The notes beneath the pieces are model-generated. The model saw only the letters and a program-made list of their open reading frames with translations. It searched no databases and was not told the DNA's origin. Shown one piece after another: positions 1 through 7,720 of a stretch of DNA of 15,097 nt. This stretch comes from JAITWN01 sp964546765 (GTDB taxonomy: Bacteria > Pseudomonadota > Gammaproteobacteria > SZUA-140), in contig CAZJKV010000045.1 of assembly GCA_964546765.1 (NCBI GenBank), forward strand, positions 1 to 15,097, written 5' to 3'. The position numbers were made by a program, and so were the translations under genes. Position 1 is the stretch's first letter. Each line of letters begins with the position of its first letter.

Positions 1-79
1 GGCGGAAGCCCAGCTCGTCGCGCACCCGCTCCCGCGCCGCGCGATCGGTGTGAATATGCAGTTCGCCAGTGGCGGTCAT
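1..79 (-). CDS. 5' end of an unidentified protein, cut by the window edge
   Basis: A minus-strand reading frame opens with ATG at 79-77 and runs off the left edge, giving 26 residues that begin MTATGELHIHTDRAARER. A GGAG-like ribosome-binding sequence lies about six bases upstream of the ATG on the minus strand, which supports a real start. The gene is divergent from zapG across a 128-base gap. The fragment is too short for me to assign a family, and no function is proposed. Confidence 0.5.
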   Translation of the reverse strand, partial: MTATGELHIHTDRAARERVRDELGFR

Positions 80-139
80 ACGTTCTCCGTGCTGGCTTTA
101 CGGTAGCAGCCTTTCGACGGCCGGGGAAGCAATGCGAGG

Positions 140-169
140 TTGCCTCGTGGCGCAGGCAGGGTCGATAAT
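140..169 (+). promoter_or_regulatory. Candidate sigma-70 promoter for zapG
   Basis: TTGCCT at 140-145 and GATAAT at 164-169 are separated by 18 bp. They resemble a housekeeping -35/-10 pair with four and five of six consensus matches. Transcription would begin near 176, about 30 bases before the zapG start. This is pattern matching only. Confidence 0.45.
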
Positions 170-207
170 GAAAACCGGATCACAGAAAAGAACGTAAAGG
201 GGGAGAA

Positions 208-735
208 ATGGCCTGGATGCAATGGGCACTACCCGTACTGATACTGGCGATCGCAGCCGTGGCGATCGGATTTCTCATCGGCCGTATGAGCAGCGACGCG
301 GTCAAGCGTTCGACCCAACTCGATGAGGAGTTGCGCGAGGCCCGCGAAGAGCTTGACCGCTATCGCAACCGCGTCGTCGAGCACTTTTCTACGACCGCCG
401 ACCTGGTCAACCGGATGACTGCCGACTACCGCGCGGTCTACGAGCACCTTGCGCAAGGCGCCCATCAGTTGGCTGGCAGCCAGGTGCCGCGTCTCGAGGC
501 GATCGCCTCGTCCCGCGGGCGCCCGGTGGTGGAACCGCCTGCCGGCGGCATCGCTGAAGGACTGCACGAATCCGAAGACGGGACGCCGGAGGATGAACCG
601 CGCCGCAAGGGCGCGAACGGTAACGGCAACACGCCGGAGCATCGGGAAGAAGGCCGCAAGGGCGAGGGCTGGTACGACGATGTCGCGCCGGGCACCGAGG
701 TGCCCGATTATGCGCGGGATGAACGTTACCGCTGA
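208..735 (+). CDS. zapG: DUF1043 family inner-membrane protein, ZapG/YhcB-like
   Basis: The 175-residue protein has an N-terminal membrane segment at about residues 6-26 (ALPVLILAIAAVAIGFLIG). A charged, heptad-like coiled coil follows at about 30-90, containing the family-typical stretch HFSTTADLVNRMTADYRAVY. This matches the gammaproteobacterial DUF1043 family, whose E. coli member YhcB/ZapG is linked to divisome and cell-envelope functions. The tail from about residue 105 is Gly-, Glu- and Arg-rich, looks disordered, and makes the protein longer than E. coli YhcB (about 130 residues). A strong purine-rich AAGGGGGAG precedes the ATG. The gene appears to be transcribed alone. Its stop codon lies inside the 3' end of the convergent folA gene. 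Family assignment is firm; the detailed role is taken from homologues. Confidence 0.88.
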   Translation: MAWMQWALPVLILAIAAVAIGFLIGRMSSDAVKRSTQLDEELREAREELDRYRNRVVEHFSTTADLVNRMTADYRAVYEHLAQGAHQLAGSQVPRLEAIASSRGRPVVEPPAGGIAEGLHESEDGTPEDEPRRKGANGNGNTPEHREEGRKGEGWYDDVAPGTEVPDYARDERYR

Positions 736-1250
736 TCCGGCCCCGCGGGTCCACCCGCCACGCGCGCGCGGCGTTCGAGGACCTGGAAGCTGTAATCGTA
801 AGCGTTTTTTTCATCGGCCGCGTGGTCGGAGCGCGCGGTCAGGATCCAGTTCGAGGCATCATATTCCGGAAAGAAGGCGTCTCCCTCGAATTCCGTGTCA
901 ATGAGGGTCAAGTAGATGCGTGTCGCGCGTGGCAGCGTCTGGCCGTATATCGACGCCCCGCCGATCACCATCAGCTCCGCGCTGCCGCGAAACGCCTCGA
1001 AGGCCATATCGAGGTCGGTGAAGACCTGGCAACCTTCGGCATGGTAGCCGAAACGCCGGGTCACGATGACGTTGGTGCGGCCCGGCAACGGTTTGCCGAT
1101 CGACTCGAAGGTCTTGCGTCCCATCAGCACCGGCTTGCCGATGGTCAGCGAGCGAAAGTGGCGCAGGTCCGCGGGCAGCCGCCACGGCAGCGAACCGGCA
1201 AGGCCGATGACCCGGTTGCGCCCCATCGCCGCGATCAGCGCGATGGTCAT
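726..1250 (-). CDS. folA: Dihydrofolate reductase
   Basis: The 174-residue protein reduces dihydrofolate to tetrahydrofolate with NADPH in the cytoplasm, regenerating the folate that ThyA oxidises. It shows the classic bacterial FolA order: MTIALIAAMGRNRVIG at the N terminus, then LPWRLPADLRHF, where W23 and D28 correspond to the E. coli Met20-loop Trp and catalytic Asp27. GRKTFESIG (NADPH-binding) and VIGGASIYGQTLP follow. The ATG at 1250 is chosen because the family N terminus starts there; the frame stays open upstream only as out-of-frame translation of thyA. A single base separates the thyA stop from this ATG (TGACATG), so translational coupling is likely. Length is slightly above E. coli FolA (159) because of an Arg/Gly-rich tail that overlaps zapG. 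Confidence 0.96.
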   Translation of the reverse strand: MTIALIAAMGRNRVIGLAGSLPWRLPADLRHFRSLTIGKPVLMGRKTFESIGKPLPGRTNVIVTRRFGYHAEGCQVFTDLDMAFEAFRGSAELMVIGGASIYGQTLPRATRIYLTLIDTEFEGDAFFPEYDASNWILTARSDHAADEKNAYDYSFQVLERRARVAGGPAGPDQR

Positions 1251-1251
1251 G

Positions 1252-2046
1252 TCATACCGCGACCGGTGCCCGGATCGCCGGGTGCGGTTCATAACCGGAC
1301 AGCGTGAAGTCCTCGTATACGAAGTCGAACAACGTATCGCGCGCCGGATTGAGGTGCATGCACGGCTGCGCACGCGGCGTCCGTGCCAGCTGGAGTTCGG
1401 CCTGTTCCAGGTGGTTCAGATACAGATGGGCGTCGCCGAAGGTGTGCACGAACTCGCCGGGCTCGAGCCCGGTCACCCGGGCGATCATCATCGTCAGCAA
1501 CGCATAGGACGCAATGTTGAACGGCACCCCGAGGAAGATGTCGGCGCTGCGCTGATAGAGCTGGCAGGACAGCCGGCCATTTGCGACATAGAACTGGAAC
1601 AACGCATGACAGGGCGGCAGGGCCATGCGCTCGATATCGGCGACGTTCCAGGCGCTGACGATCAGCCGGCGGGAATCCGGGTTGCGCCGGATGTCTTCGA
1701 CCACCCGGCTGATCTGGTCGATCGTCCCGCCGTCGCGCGCGGGCCAGGCCCGCCACTGGTGTCCGTAGACCGGGCCGAGTTCGCCGTTGTGGTCCGCCCA
1801 TTCGTCCCAGATCGTGACACCATGGTCATTCAATCGGGCGATATTGGTATCGCCGGCGAGAAACCACAGCAGCTCGTGGATGATGCTGCGCAGGTGAACC
1901 TTCTTGGTCGTGACCAGCGGGAAGCCATCGGACAGGTCGAAGCGCATCTGGTAGCCGAACACGCTGAGCGTCCCGGTGCCGGTGCGATCTTCCTTGTGCA
2001 CGCCATGTTCCCTGACGTGCCGCAGCAACTCGAGATATTGTTTCAT
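1252..2046 (-). CDS. thyA: Thymidylate synthase
   Basis: The 264-residue protein has the same length as E. coli ThyA. It methylates dUMP to dTMP using 5,10-methylene-tetrahydrofolate and releases dihydrofolate. The catalytic cysteine is C146 in ALPPCHALFQFYV. The phosphate-binding RR pair is at 126-127 (PDSRRLIVSAWN), an RTGTGT loop is at 21-26, and the C terminus ends in PVAV after the conserved GYEPHPAI. Its ATG overlaps the lgt stop as ATGA (2046-2043). No obvious Shine-Dalgarno sequence precedes it, so translation probably depends on ribosomes finishing lgt. That makes the long lgt hairpin ending 44 bases upstream potentially relevant to its expression. It is the middle gene of lgt-thyA-folA. 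Confidence 0.98.
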   Translation of the reverse strand: MKQYLELLRHVREHGVHKEDRTGTGTLSVFGYQMRFDLSDGFPLVTTKKVHLRSIIHELLWFLAGDTNIARLNDHGVTIWDEWADHNGELGPVYGHQWRAWPARDGGTIDQISRVVEDIRRNPDSRRLIVSAWNVADIERMALPPCHALFQFYVANGRLSCQLYQRSADIFLGVPFNIASYALLTMMIARVTGLEPGEFVHTFGDAHLYLNHLEQAELQLARTPRAQPCMHLNPARDTLFDFVYEDFTLSGYEPHPAIRAPVAV

Positions 2047-2891
2047 CGCTTGTGCTTTGTCAGTTTATCCTTTTCATGCCTGTCCGGATCCGCCGGCGCG
2101 GCGCTGATGGTACGGGCGGCGCGCGCCGCCCATACCATCAGCGCCGCGCCGGCGACGATCATCGGCAGCGACAGGACCTGTCCCATCGTCATCCAGTCCC
2201 CGGCGATGAAGCCGAGATGGGCATCGGGCATGCGCGTGAATTCGACCGTGAAGCGGAACACACCGTAGCACAGGAGGAACAGGCCGGAAACCGACATCAT
2301 CGGGCGCGGCTTGCGTGAATAAAACCACAGGATCGCAAACAGCACCAGTCCTTCGAGGAACGCTTCGTAGAGCTGGGACGGATGCCGGGCCAGCCCGCCG
2401 GCGCGCGGGTCCGCGAATACCATCGCCCACGGCAGTTCACTGACCCGGCCCCACAGTTCGCCGTTGATGAAGTTGCCGATACGACCGGCGCCAAGGCCGA
2501 TCGGGATCAGCGGCGCAACGAAGTCGCCGACCTCGAAGAAGCGTTTGCCGTGGCGGCGCGCGAACAGCGCGATCGCGACCAGCACGCCGATCAGGCCGCC
2601 ATGGAACGACATGCCGCCTTCCCACAGCTTCAATACGTTCAGCGGGGCGTCCAGGTAGCTCTGCAGGTCGTAGAACAGGATATAGCCGAGACGGCCGCCG
2701 AGCACGACACCAAGCGCGCCATAGAAGACCATGTCCCCGATTTGTCCCGGATCCCAGCCGGGGGTCTCGCGCGCGCGCAGCCGGCCCAGCCACCAGGCCG
2801 CGCCGAAGCCGATCAGGTACATCAGGCCGTACCAGTGGACGTCGAACGGGCCAAGGCTCAGCGCAACGGGATCGATCTGGGGGTGTTTCAT
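2043..2891 (-). CDS. lgt: Prolipoprotein diacylglyceryl transferase with unusual tail
   Basis: This multipass inner-membrane enzyme transfers diacylglyceryl from phosphatidylglycerol to the lipobox cysteine of prolipoproteins. The 282-residue sequence has the Lgt hallmarks: HWYGLMYLIGF near residues 19-29, a GGMSFHGGLIG signature around the catalytic region, RIGNFINGELWGR, and RHPSQLYEAFLEGLVLF. The last membrane segment ends near MVWAARA. In typical Lgt proteins only a short basic tail follows. Here the tail RTISAAPADPDRHEKDKLTKHKR is longer, and its first part is encoded by the second arm of a 64-bp palindrome whose first arm encodes the final helix. A GAGG ribosome-binding sequence lies four bases before the ATG. 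The gene heads the lgt-thyA-folA operon. Confidence 0.96.
   Translation of the reverse strand: MKHPQIDPVALSLGPFDVHWYGLMYLIGFGAAWWLGRLRARETPGWDPGQIGDMVFYGALGVVLGGRLGYILFYDLQSYLDAPLNVLKLWEGGMSFHGGLIGVLVAIALFARRHGKRFFEVGDFVAPLIPIGLGAGRIGNFINGELWGRVSELPWAMVFADPRAGGLARHPSQLYEAFLEGLVLFAILWFYSRKPRPMMSVSGLFLLCYGVFRFTVEFTRMPDAHLGFIAGDWMTMGQVLSLPMIVAGAALMVWAARAARTISAAPADPDRHEKDKLTKHKR
2091..2154 (-). repeat. 64-bp near-perfect palindrome inside lgt
   Basis: Bases 2091-2122 and 2123-2154 are reverse complements with one mismatch (2113 C against 2132 A) and no spacer. In minus-strand RNA, the sense strand of lgt, this position becomes G opposite U, so the transcript can pair along the full 32-bp arm apart from the few bases needed to turn. 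It covers Lgt residues 246-267 and ends 44 bases before the thyA ATG. It could form a cruciform in DNA, or a transcript hairpin that is an RNase III or attenuation site. Function is not shown. Confidence 0.93.
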
Positions 2892-3102
2892 GCGCCTCGC
2901 GGTCTGGCGGGTTTATTTTCAGGCGTAATCCTAGCATAATGGCGGGTCGTTTGGTCGCGACACCCCGGACGCCGCCGGTCGCCAGCCTTTCCGGCCATGA
3001 CCGCGATGGTTTCGTATTTATTATATTAATCAATAGATTGACAGAGCCCTGTGGCTGCCGGCTGGACGCCGCGGGGTGGATATAACTCAAGAGGAAGACA
3101 CG
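2892..3102. promoter_or_regulatory. Divergent intergenic region between lgt and fbp with an AT-rich core
   Basis: The 211-base gap contains an AT-rich island at about 3011-3037 that stands out against the GC-rich surroundings. On the minus strand, 3025-3020 reads TATAAT, a perfect -10 facing lgt, but I see no convincing -35 at the right distance. On the plus strand TTGACA occurs at 3038-3043 facing fbp, but 16-18 bases downstream there is no -10 match. Promoters for both genes are expected here, but their exact positions are unresolved. Confidence 0.4.
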
Positions 3103-4110
<1,008 letters not shown>

Positions 4111-4125
4111 GCGGGACGTCCTCAG

Positions 4126-4154
4126 CCTGCCCCCGCGCCCTGCGCGGGGGCAGG
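4126..4154 (+). terminator. GC-rich hairpin after fbp, probable terminator
   Basis: A 13-bp perfect stem (4126-4138 with 4142-4154) closes a three-base loop 16 bases after the fbp stop. It is very GC-rich, but there is no T-run after it, so it is not a textbook intrinsic terminator. It may pause polymerase, protect the fbp mRNA 3' end, or insulate fbp from gcvT. Confidence 0.55.
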
Positions 4155-4287
4155 ACACGCCGCCAATCCCCGATAATATGTGTCTGTATCCACCGGTCTG
4201 TCCAGCGGCTATAGTATTTCCGTGCATGGCCCGCGAGGCATCCCGGGGTGCTCACGGCAACAGCGCTGACACACGGGTGCAGGAAAC

Positions 4288-5388
4288 ATGACAGGAAAAA
4301 TGACACCGCTGCATGACGAGCATGTCCGGCTCGGCGCCAAGCTCGTCGACTTTGCCGGCTGGGACATGCCGCTGCACTATGGTTCGCAGCTCGACGAGCA
4401 CCGGCGGGTGCGCGAGGATGCGGGTATGTTCGACGTGTCGCACATGACCGTGACCGACGTGCAGGGCGATGGCGCCCTGAATTTTCTCCACCACATGTTC
4501 TCGAACGATGCCGGCCGGCTGGGCCCGGGCCAGGCCTTGTATACCTGCATGCTGAATCCGCAGGGCGGCGTCATCGATGACCTGATCGTCTATCGTCTTG
4601 AGGATGCGGGCCGCTATCGCCTGATCACCAACGCCGCGACACGCGACAAGGACCTGGCCTGGCTCGGCCGTCATGCCGGAGATTTCCCGGTCACGCTGAC
4701 GACGCGCGCAGACACCGCGCTGATCGCAGTGCAGGGTCCGCGCGCGCGCGACAAGGTGCACGGCGTGCTCGACGGCGAGTTGCGCGCCGCCGCCGCGGCG
4801 CTCGAAAACTTTCACGCGGTTGCGGGCGACGCCCTGTTCGTCGCCCGCACCGGCTATACCGGCGAAGACGGCTACGAAATCCTGTTGCCGGCCACGCAGG
4901 CAACGGCGTTCTGGAGAGCGCTACTCGATGCCGGCGTTGCCCCGGTCGGCCTCGGGGCGCGCGACACCCTGCGGCTCGAGGCCGGCATGGCGCTGTATGG
5001 CCAGGACATGGACGAAGAGACGACGCCGCTCGAGACTGGTCTCGCCTGGACCGTCGCCTGGCGTCCCGGGGATCGTGACTTCATCGGGCGCAAGGCGCTC
5101 GAGGCAATGAAGGCCGCGGATGGCGTCGACCGTAAATCGGTCGGACTGGTGCTGCGCGACAAGGGCGTGCTGCGCGCGCATCAGAAGGTGTTCGTCGGCG
5201 AGCGCGAGGTCGGCGAAATCACCAGCGGGAGTTTCTCCCCGGTGCTCGAGTGCGCGATCGCGCTGGCACGGGTGGAACGCGATGTCGAAGGCGCGTGCAC
5301 GGTCGATGTGCGCGGGCGCAGGCTCGGGGCGATCGTCGTGAAACCGCCGTTCGTCAGACACGGCAAGGTATGCGTACAATTATCCTGA
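4288..5388 (+). CDS. gcvT: Glycine cleavage system T-protein (aminomethyltransferase)
   Basis: GcvT takes the aminomethyl group from lipoylated GcvH and produces 5,10-methylene-tetrahydrofolate and ammonia. The 366-residue sequence closely follows the bacterial family (E. coli 364). It has DFAGWDMPLHYGSQLDEH at 21-38, MFDVSHM at 47-53, the folate-binding-region motif GGVIDDLIVYR at 93-103 including D97-D98, TGYTGEDGYEI, GLGARDTLRLEAGM and the C-terminal TKP-like VKPPFVRHGK. The ATG at 4288 is preceded by AGGAAAC. An alternative in-frame ATG at 4300 also has an AGGAAAA upstream, so four N-terminal residues are uncertain. It is the first gene of a six-gene operon and lies 23 bases from gcvH. 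No glycine-riboswitch-like leader was recognised in the 177 bases upstream. Confidence 0.97.
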   Translation: MTGKMTPLHDEHVRLGAKLVDFAGWDMPLHYGSQLDEHRRVREDAGMFDVSHMTVTDVQGDGALNFLHHMFSNDAGRLGPGQALYTCMLNPQGGVIDDLIVYRLEDAGRYRLITNAATRDKDLAWLGRHAGDFPVTLTTRADTALIAVQGPRARDKVHGVLDGELRAAAAALENFHAVAGDALFVARTGYTGEDGYEILLPATQATAFWRALLDAGVAPVGLGARDTLRLEAGMALYGQDMDEETTPLETGLAWTVAWRPGDRDFIGRKALEAMKAADGVDRKSVGLVLRDKGVLRAHQKVFVGEREVGEITSGSFSPVLECAIALARVERDVEGACTVDVRGRRLGAIVVKPPFVRHGKVCVQLS

Positions 5389-5411
5389 ATGATTGATTGA
5401 GAGGCCGGCAC

Positions 5412-5807
5412 ATGAGTGACATTCCTTCCGATTTGAAATATACCGCGACGCACGAATGGGTCGAAGACGCAGGCGACGGCACCGTGAAGATCGGGATCAC
5501 CGATCATGCCCAGGATCTGCTCGGGGACATGGTCTATATCGAACTCCCGGAGATCGGTCGCGTGGTCCAGGGCGGCGAGGAGTGCGCCGTCGTCGAGTCT
5601 GTCAAGGCGGCATCGGACGTCTACAGCCCGGTCAGCGGCGAGATCATCGAGGTGAACGAAGCGCTCGGCGACGGGCCGGACCTGGTCAACAAGGATCCCT
5701 ATGGCGAAGGGTGGCTGTTTCGCGTCCAGCTCGCCGACAACGGCGAGGTTGGCGAGCTGCTCGACGCCGAGGCGTATGCCGAGGCGATCACCGGGGACGA
5801 TGCCTGA
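5412..5807 (+). CDS. gcvH: Glycine cleavage system H-protein (lipoyl carrier)
   Basis: This 131-residue carrier shuttles the methylamine group between the P and T proteins on a lipoyl arm. The modified lysine is K65 in VVESVKAASDVYSPVSG, the same position as in E. coli GcvH (129 residues). The N terminus LKYTATHEWVE and the later NKDPYGEGWLF are family-typical. The start is the ATG at 5412, preceded by GAGAGG at good spacing. A TTG at 5397 is in frame but would add five non-homologous residues. The stop lies three bases before the gcvPA ATG, so the two are very likely co-translated. Confidence 0.97.
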   Translation: MSDIPSDLKYTATHEWVEDAGDGTVKIGITDHAQDLLGDMVYIELPEIGRVVQGGEECAVVESVKAASDVYSPVSGEIIEVNEALGDGPDLVNKDPYGEGWLFRVQLADNGEVGELLDAEAYAEAITGDDA

Positions 5808-5810
5808 TCC

Positions 5811-7172
5811 ATGCCATTCATTCCGCATACGGAACATGAGATTGCGGAGATGCTCGACACCATCGGCGTCGACACCATCGAGGCCCTGTTCGATGAAATA
5901 CCCGCCGGGCTGCGCACTCGCGGTATAGACGCGGTTCCGTCCGGCCTGTCGGAGATGGAGGTTGCTCGCCTGATGCATGAGCGCGCCGCCGCTTGCTCGA
6001 CGCCGCTGTGCTTCATCGGCGCCGGCGCCTATGAGCACCATATTCCGGCGGCGGTCTGGGAAGTGACGACGCGTGGCGAGTTCTATTCGGCCTATACGCC
6101 CTACCAGGCCGAGGCGAGCCAGGGCAGCCTGCAGCTGGTCTACGAATACCAGTCGATGATGGCGCAGCTGACCGGCCTCGACGTGTCGAACGCGTCACTG
6201 TACGACGGGGCGTCGGCGCTGGCCGAGGCGGTGCTGATGGCGGTGCGGGCGAATCGTGTGTCGAAGTCGAGGCGGGTGCTGGTGCCGCGCACGGTGCACC
6301 CCGTCTATCGCAAGGTCGCGGAGGCGATCGTCGGCAACCAGGGCATCACGCTCGAGTCCATCGACTACGATCCAGTGACCGGGGCAGTCGACCCGGACCT
6401 TCTGCCCGGAGTGCCGGGCGATGTCGCCGGTCTGGTGGTGCAGTCGCCGAACTACTTCGGTGTCATCGAGGACGTCGACCGGCTGACCGACTGGGCCCAC
6501 GGGGAAAAGATGCTGGTGATCGGCGTCGCGAATCCGACCTCGCTCGCCTTACTGAAACCGCCTGGTCAGTGGGGCGGGAAGGGCGCCGACATCGCCTGCG
6601 GCGAAGGCCAGCCGCTTGGTATCCCGCTGGCGTCGGGCGGTCCCTATTTCGGCTACATGTGCTGCCGGCAGGAGCATGTGCGTCAGATGCCGGGTCGCAT
6701 CGTCGGCCGCACGGTCGATCTCGACGGAAGGCAGGGATTCACGCTGACGCTGCAGGCGCGCGAGCAGCATATCCGCCGCTCCAAGGCGACCTCGAACATC
6801 TGCACCAACCAGGGCCTGATGGTGACGGCGGCGACGCAGTACCTTGCGATCCTGGGCGCGGACGGCCTGTACCGGGTTGCCGCGAGTTCGCATCACAATA
6901 CGCGAATGCTGCTTGATCGCCTTGCGGCGATCAACGGCGTTACGCCGGTGTTCACGCGACCGTTTTTTCACGAGGCGGTTGTGCGCATTGACGGCAGGCC
7001 GATCAGCGGCCTGCTGGAACGCATCGCCGATGCTGGCATCCTTGGCGGTCATGCACTGAAGGATGATTTCCCGGAGCTCGGGGATTGCCTGCTGGTGTGC
7101 GCGACCGAGACCCGCACGGCGGAAGACATCGAGCGTTATGCGAGCACGCTCGAGGGCCTGCTGCTCGGCTGA
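5811..7172 (+). CDS. gcvPA: Glycine dehydrogenase (decarboxylating) subunit 1
   Basis: The 453-residue protein matches the N-terminal half of the P-protein (EC 1.4.4.2), which in this organism is split into two polypeptides. It begins MPFIPHTEHEIAEML and contains EFYSAYTPYQAEASQGSLQ, MAQLTGLDVSNASLYDGA, and a long region with GQPLGIPLASGGPYFGY and RMPGRIVGRT-like residues (here QMPGRIVGRTVD). The PLP lysine is not on this subunit but on GcvPB. It lies three bases after gcvH and 24 bases before tpx. No strong Shine-Dalgarno sequence precedes its ATG, consistent with coupling to gcvH. Split P-proteins are common in many bacteria; separation by tpx is the odd feature here. Confidence 0.96.
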   Translation: MPFIPHTEHEIAEMLDTIGVDTIEALFDEIPAGLRTRGIDAVPSGLSEMEVARLMHERAAACSTPLCFIGAGAYEHHIPAAVWEVTTRGEFYSAYTPYQAEASQGSLQLVYEYQSMMAQLTGLDVSNASLYDGASALAEAVLMAVRANRVSKSRRVLVPRTVHPVYRKVAEAIVGNQGITLESIDYDPVTGAVDPDLLPGVPGDVAGLVVQSPNYFGVIEDVDRLTDWAHGEKMLVIGVANPTSLALLKPPGQWGGKGADIACGEGQPLGIPLASGGPYFGYMCCRQEHVRQMPGRIVGRTVDLDGRQGFTLTLQAREQHIRRSKATSNICTNQGLMVTAATQYLAILGADGLYRVAASSHHNTRMLLDRLAAINGVTPVFTRPFFHEAVVRIDGRPISGLLERIADAGILGGHALKDDFPELGDCLLVCATETRTAEDIERYASTLEGLLLG

Positions 7173-7196
7173 ACCTAACGACTGGAGGACACGACG

Positions 7197-7694
7197 ATGG
7201 CGACAGTCACTTTGAAGGGCGCGACAGTGAACACGATTGGCGAGTTGCCGGCGAACGGCGCCACGGCTCCTGATTTCGAGCTGGTAGACACCGCGCTGCG
7301 CGACCGCACGCTCGGGGAATTCACCGGCATGAAGAAGCTGATCTATATTGTCCCGAGCATCGACACCTCGGTCTGCGCGGCGACGACGCGACGCTTCAAC
7401 GAACTTGCAACCGGCAAGGACGCGGTGTTGCTGATGGTCTCTGCGGACCTGCCGTTCGCGCAGAAACGTTTCTGCGAGGCCGAGGACCTCAAGAGCGTCA
7501 CGATGCTGTCGACGATGCGCTCACAACGCTTTGCCGAGGACTATGGCGTGCTGATCACCAGCGGACCGCTGGCCGGCATCATGACGCGCGCGGTCGTCGT
7601 GCTCGACGGGAACAACCGCGTCATGCATTCCGAGCTGGTGTCCGAGATATCGCAGCACCCGGATTACGACGCGGCCATCGCGGCGCTGGGCTGA
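7197..7694 (+). CDS. tpx: Thiol peroxidase (atypical 2-Cys peroxiredoxin)
   Basis: The 165-residue enzyme reduces hydrogen and alkyl peroxides using thioredoxin. The peroxidatic cysteine is C60 in PSIDTSVCAATTRRFNELAT, and the resolving cysteine is C93 in SADLPFAQKRFCEAEDL. This pair and spacing are diagnostic of Tpx (E. coli Tpx is 168 residues). The N-terminal TLKGATVNTIGELP and the C-terminal RAVVVLDGNNRVMHSELV also fit. TGGAGG precedes the ATG. The gene lies 24 bases after gcvPA and 26 bases before gcvPB on the same strand, so it is inside the gcv operon. Whether it protects the lipoyl or PLP chemistry of the complex or is simply co-expressed is inference. Confidence 0.96.
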   Translation: MATVTLKGATVNTIGELPANGATAPDFELVDTALRDRTLGEFTGMKKLIYIVPSIDTSVCAATTRRFNELATGKDAVLLMVSADLPFAQKRFCEAEDLKSVTMLSTMRSQRFAEDYGVLITSGPLAGIMTRAVVVLDGNNRVMHSELVSEISQHPDYDAAIAALG

Positions 7695-7720
7695 TTGCCA
7701 CTCACTGATACGGAGTCACG

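Noticed and set aside
1066..2268. 400-residue plus-strand open frame opposite folA, thyA and lgt
   Set aside because: It is an antisense shadow of three well-identified genes and has no family-like motifs. Its similarity to the Lgt tail near 2100-2150 is produced by the palindrome.
4155..4287. A glycine riboswitch in front of gcvT
   Set aside because: The leader between the fbp hairpin and gcvT is short, and I could not recognise the conserved aptamer cores or a tandem arrangement. GATAAT (4172-4177) and TATAGT (4210-4215) look like -10 boxes but lack matching -35 boxes.
4821..4849. 11-bp inverted repeat inside gcvT
   Set aside because: The arms encode family-conserved residues around AGDALFVARTG, so coding constraint in GC-rich DNA explains them adequately.
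6913..6934. 9-bp hairpin with a four-base loop inside gcvPA
   Set aside because: Short palindromes of this size are expected by chance in GC-rich coding DNA, and nothing else marks the site.
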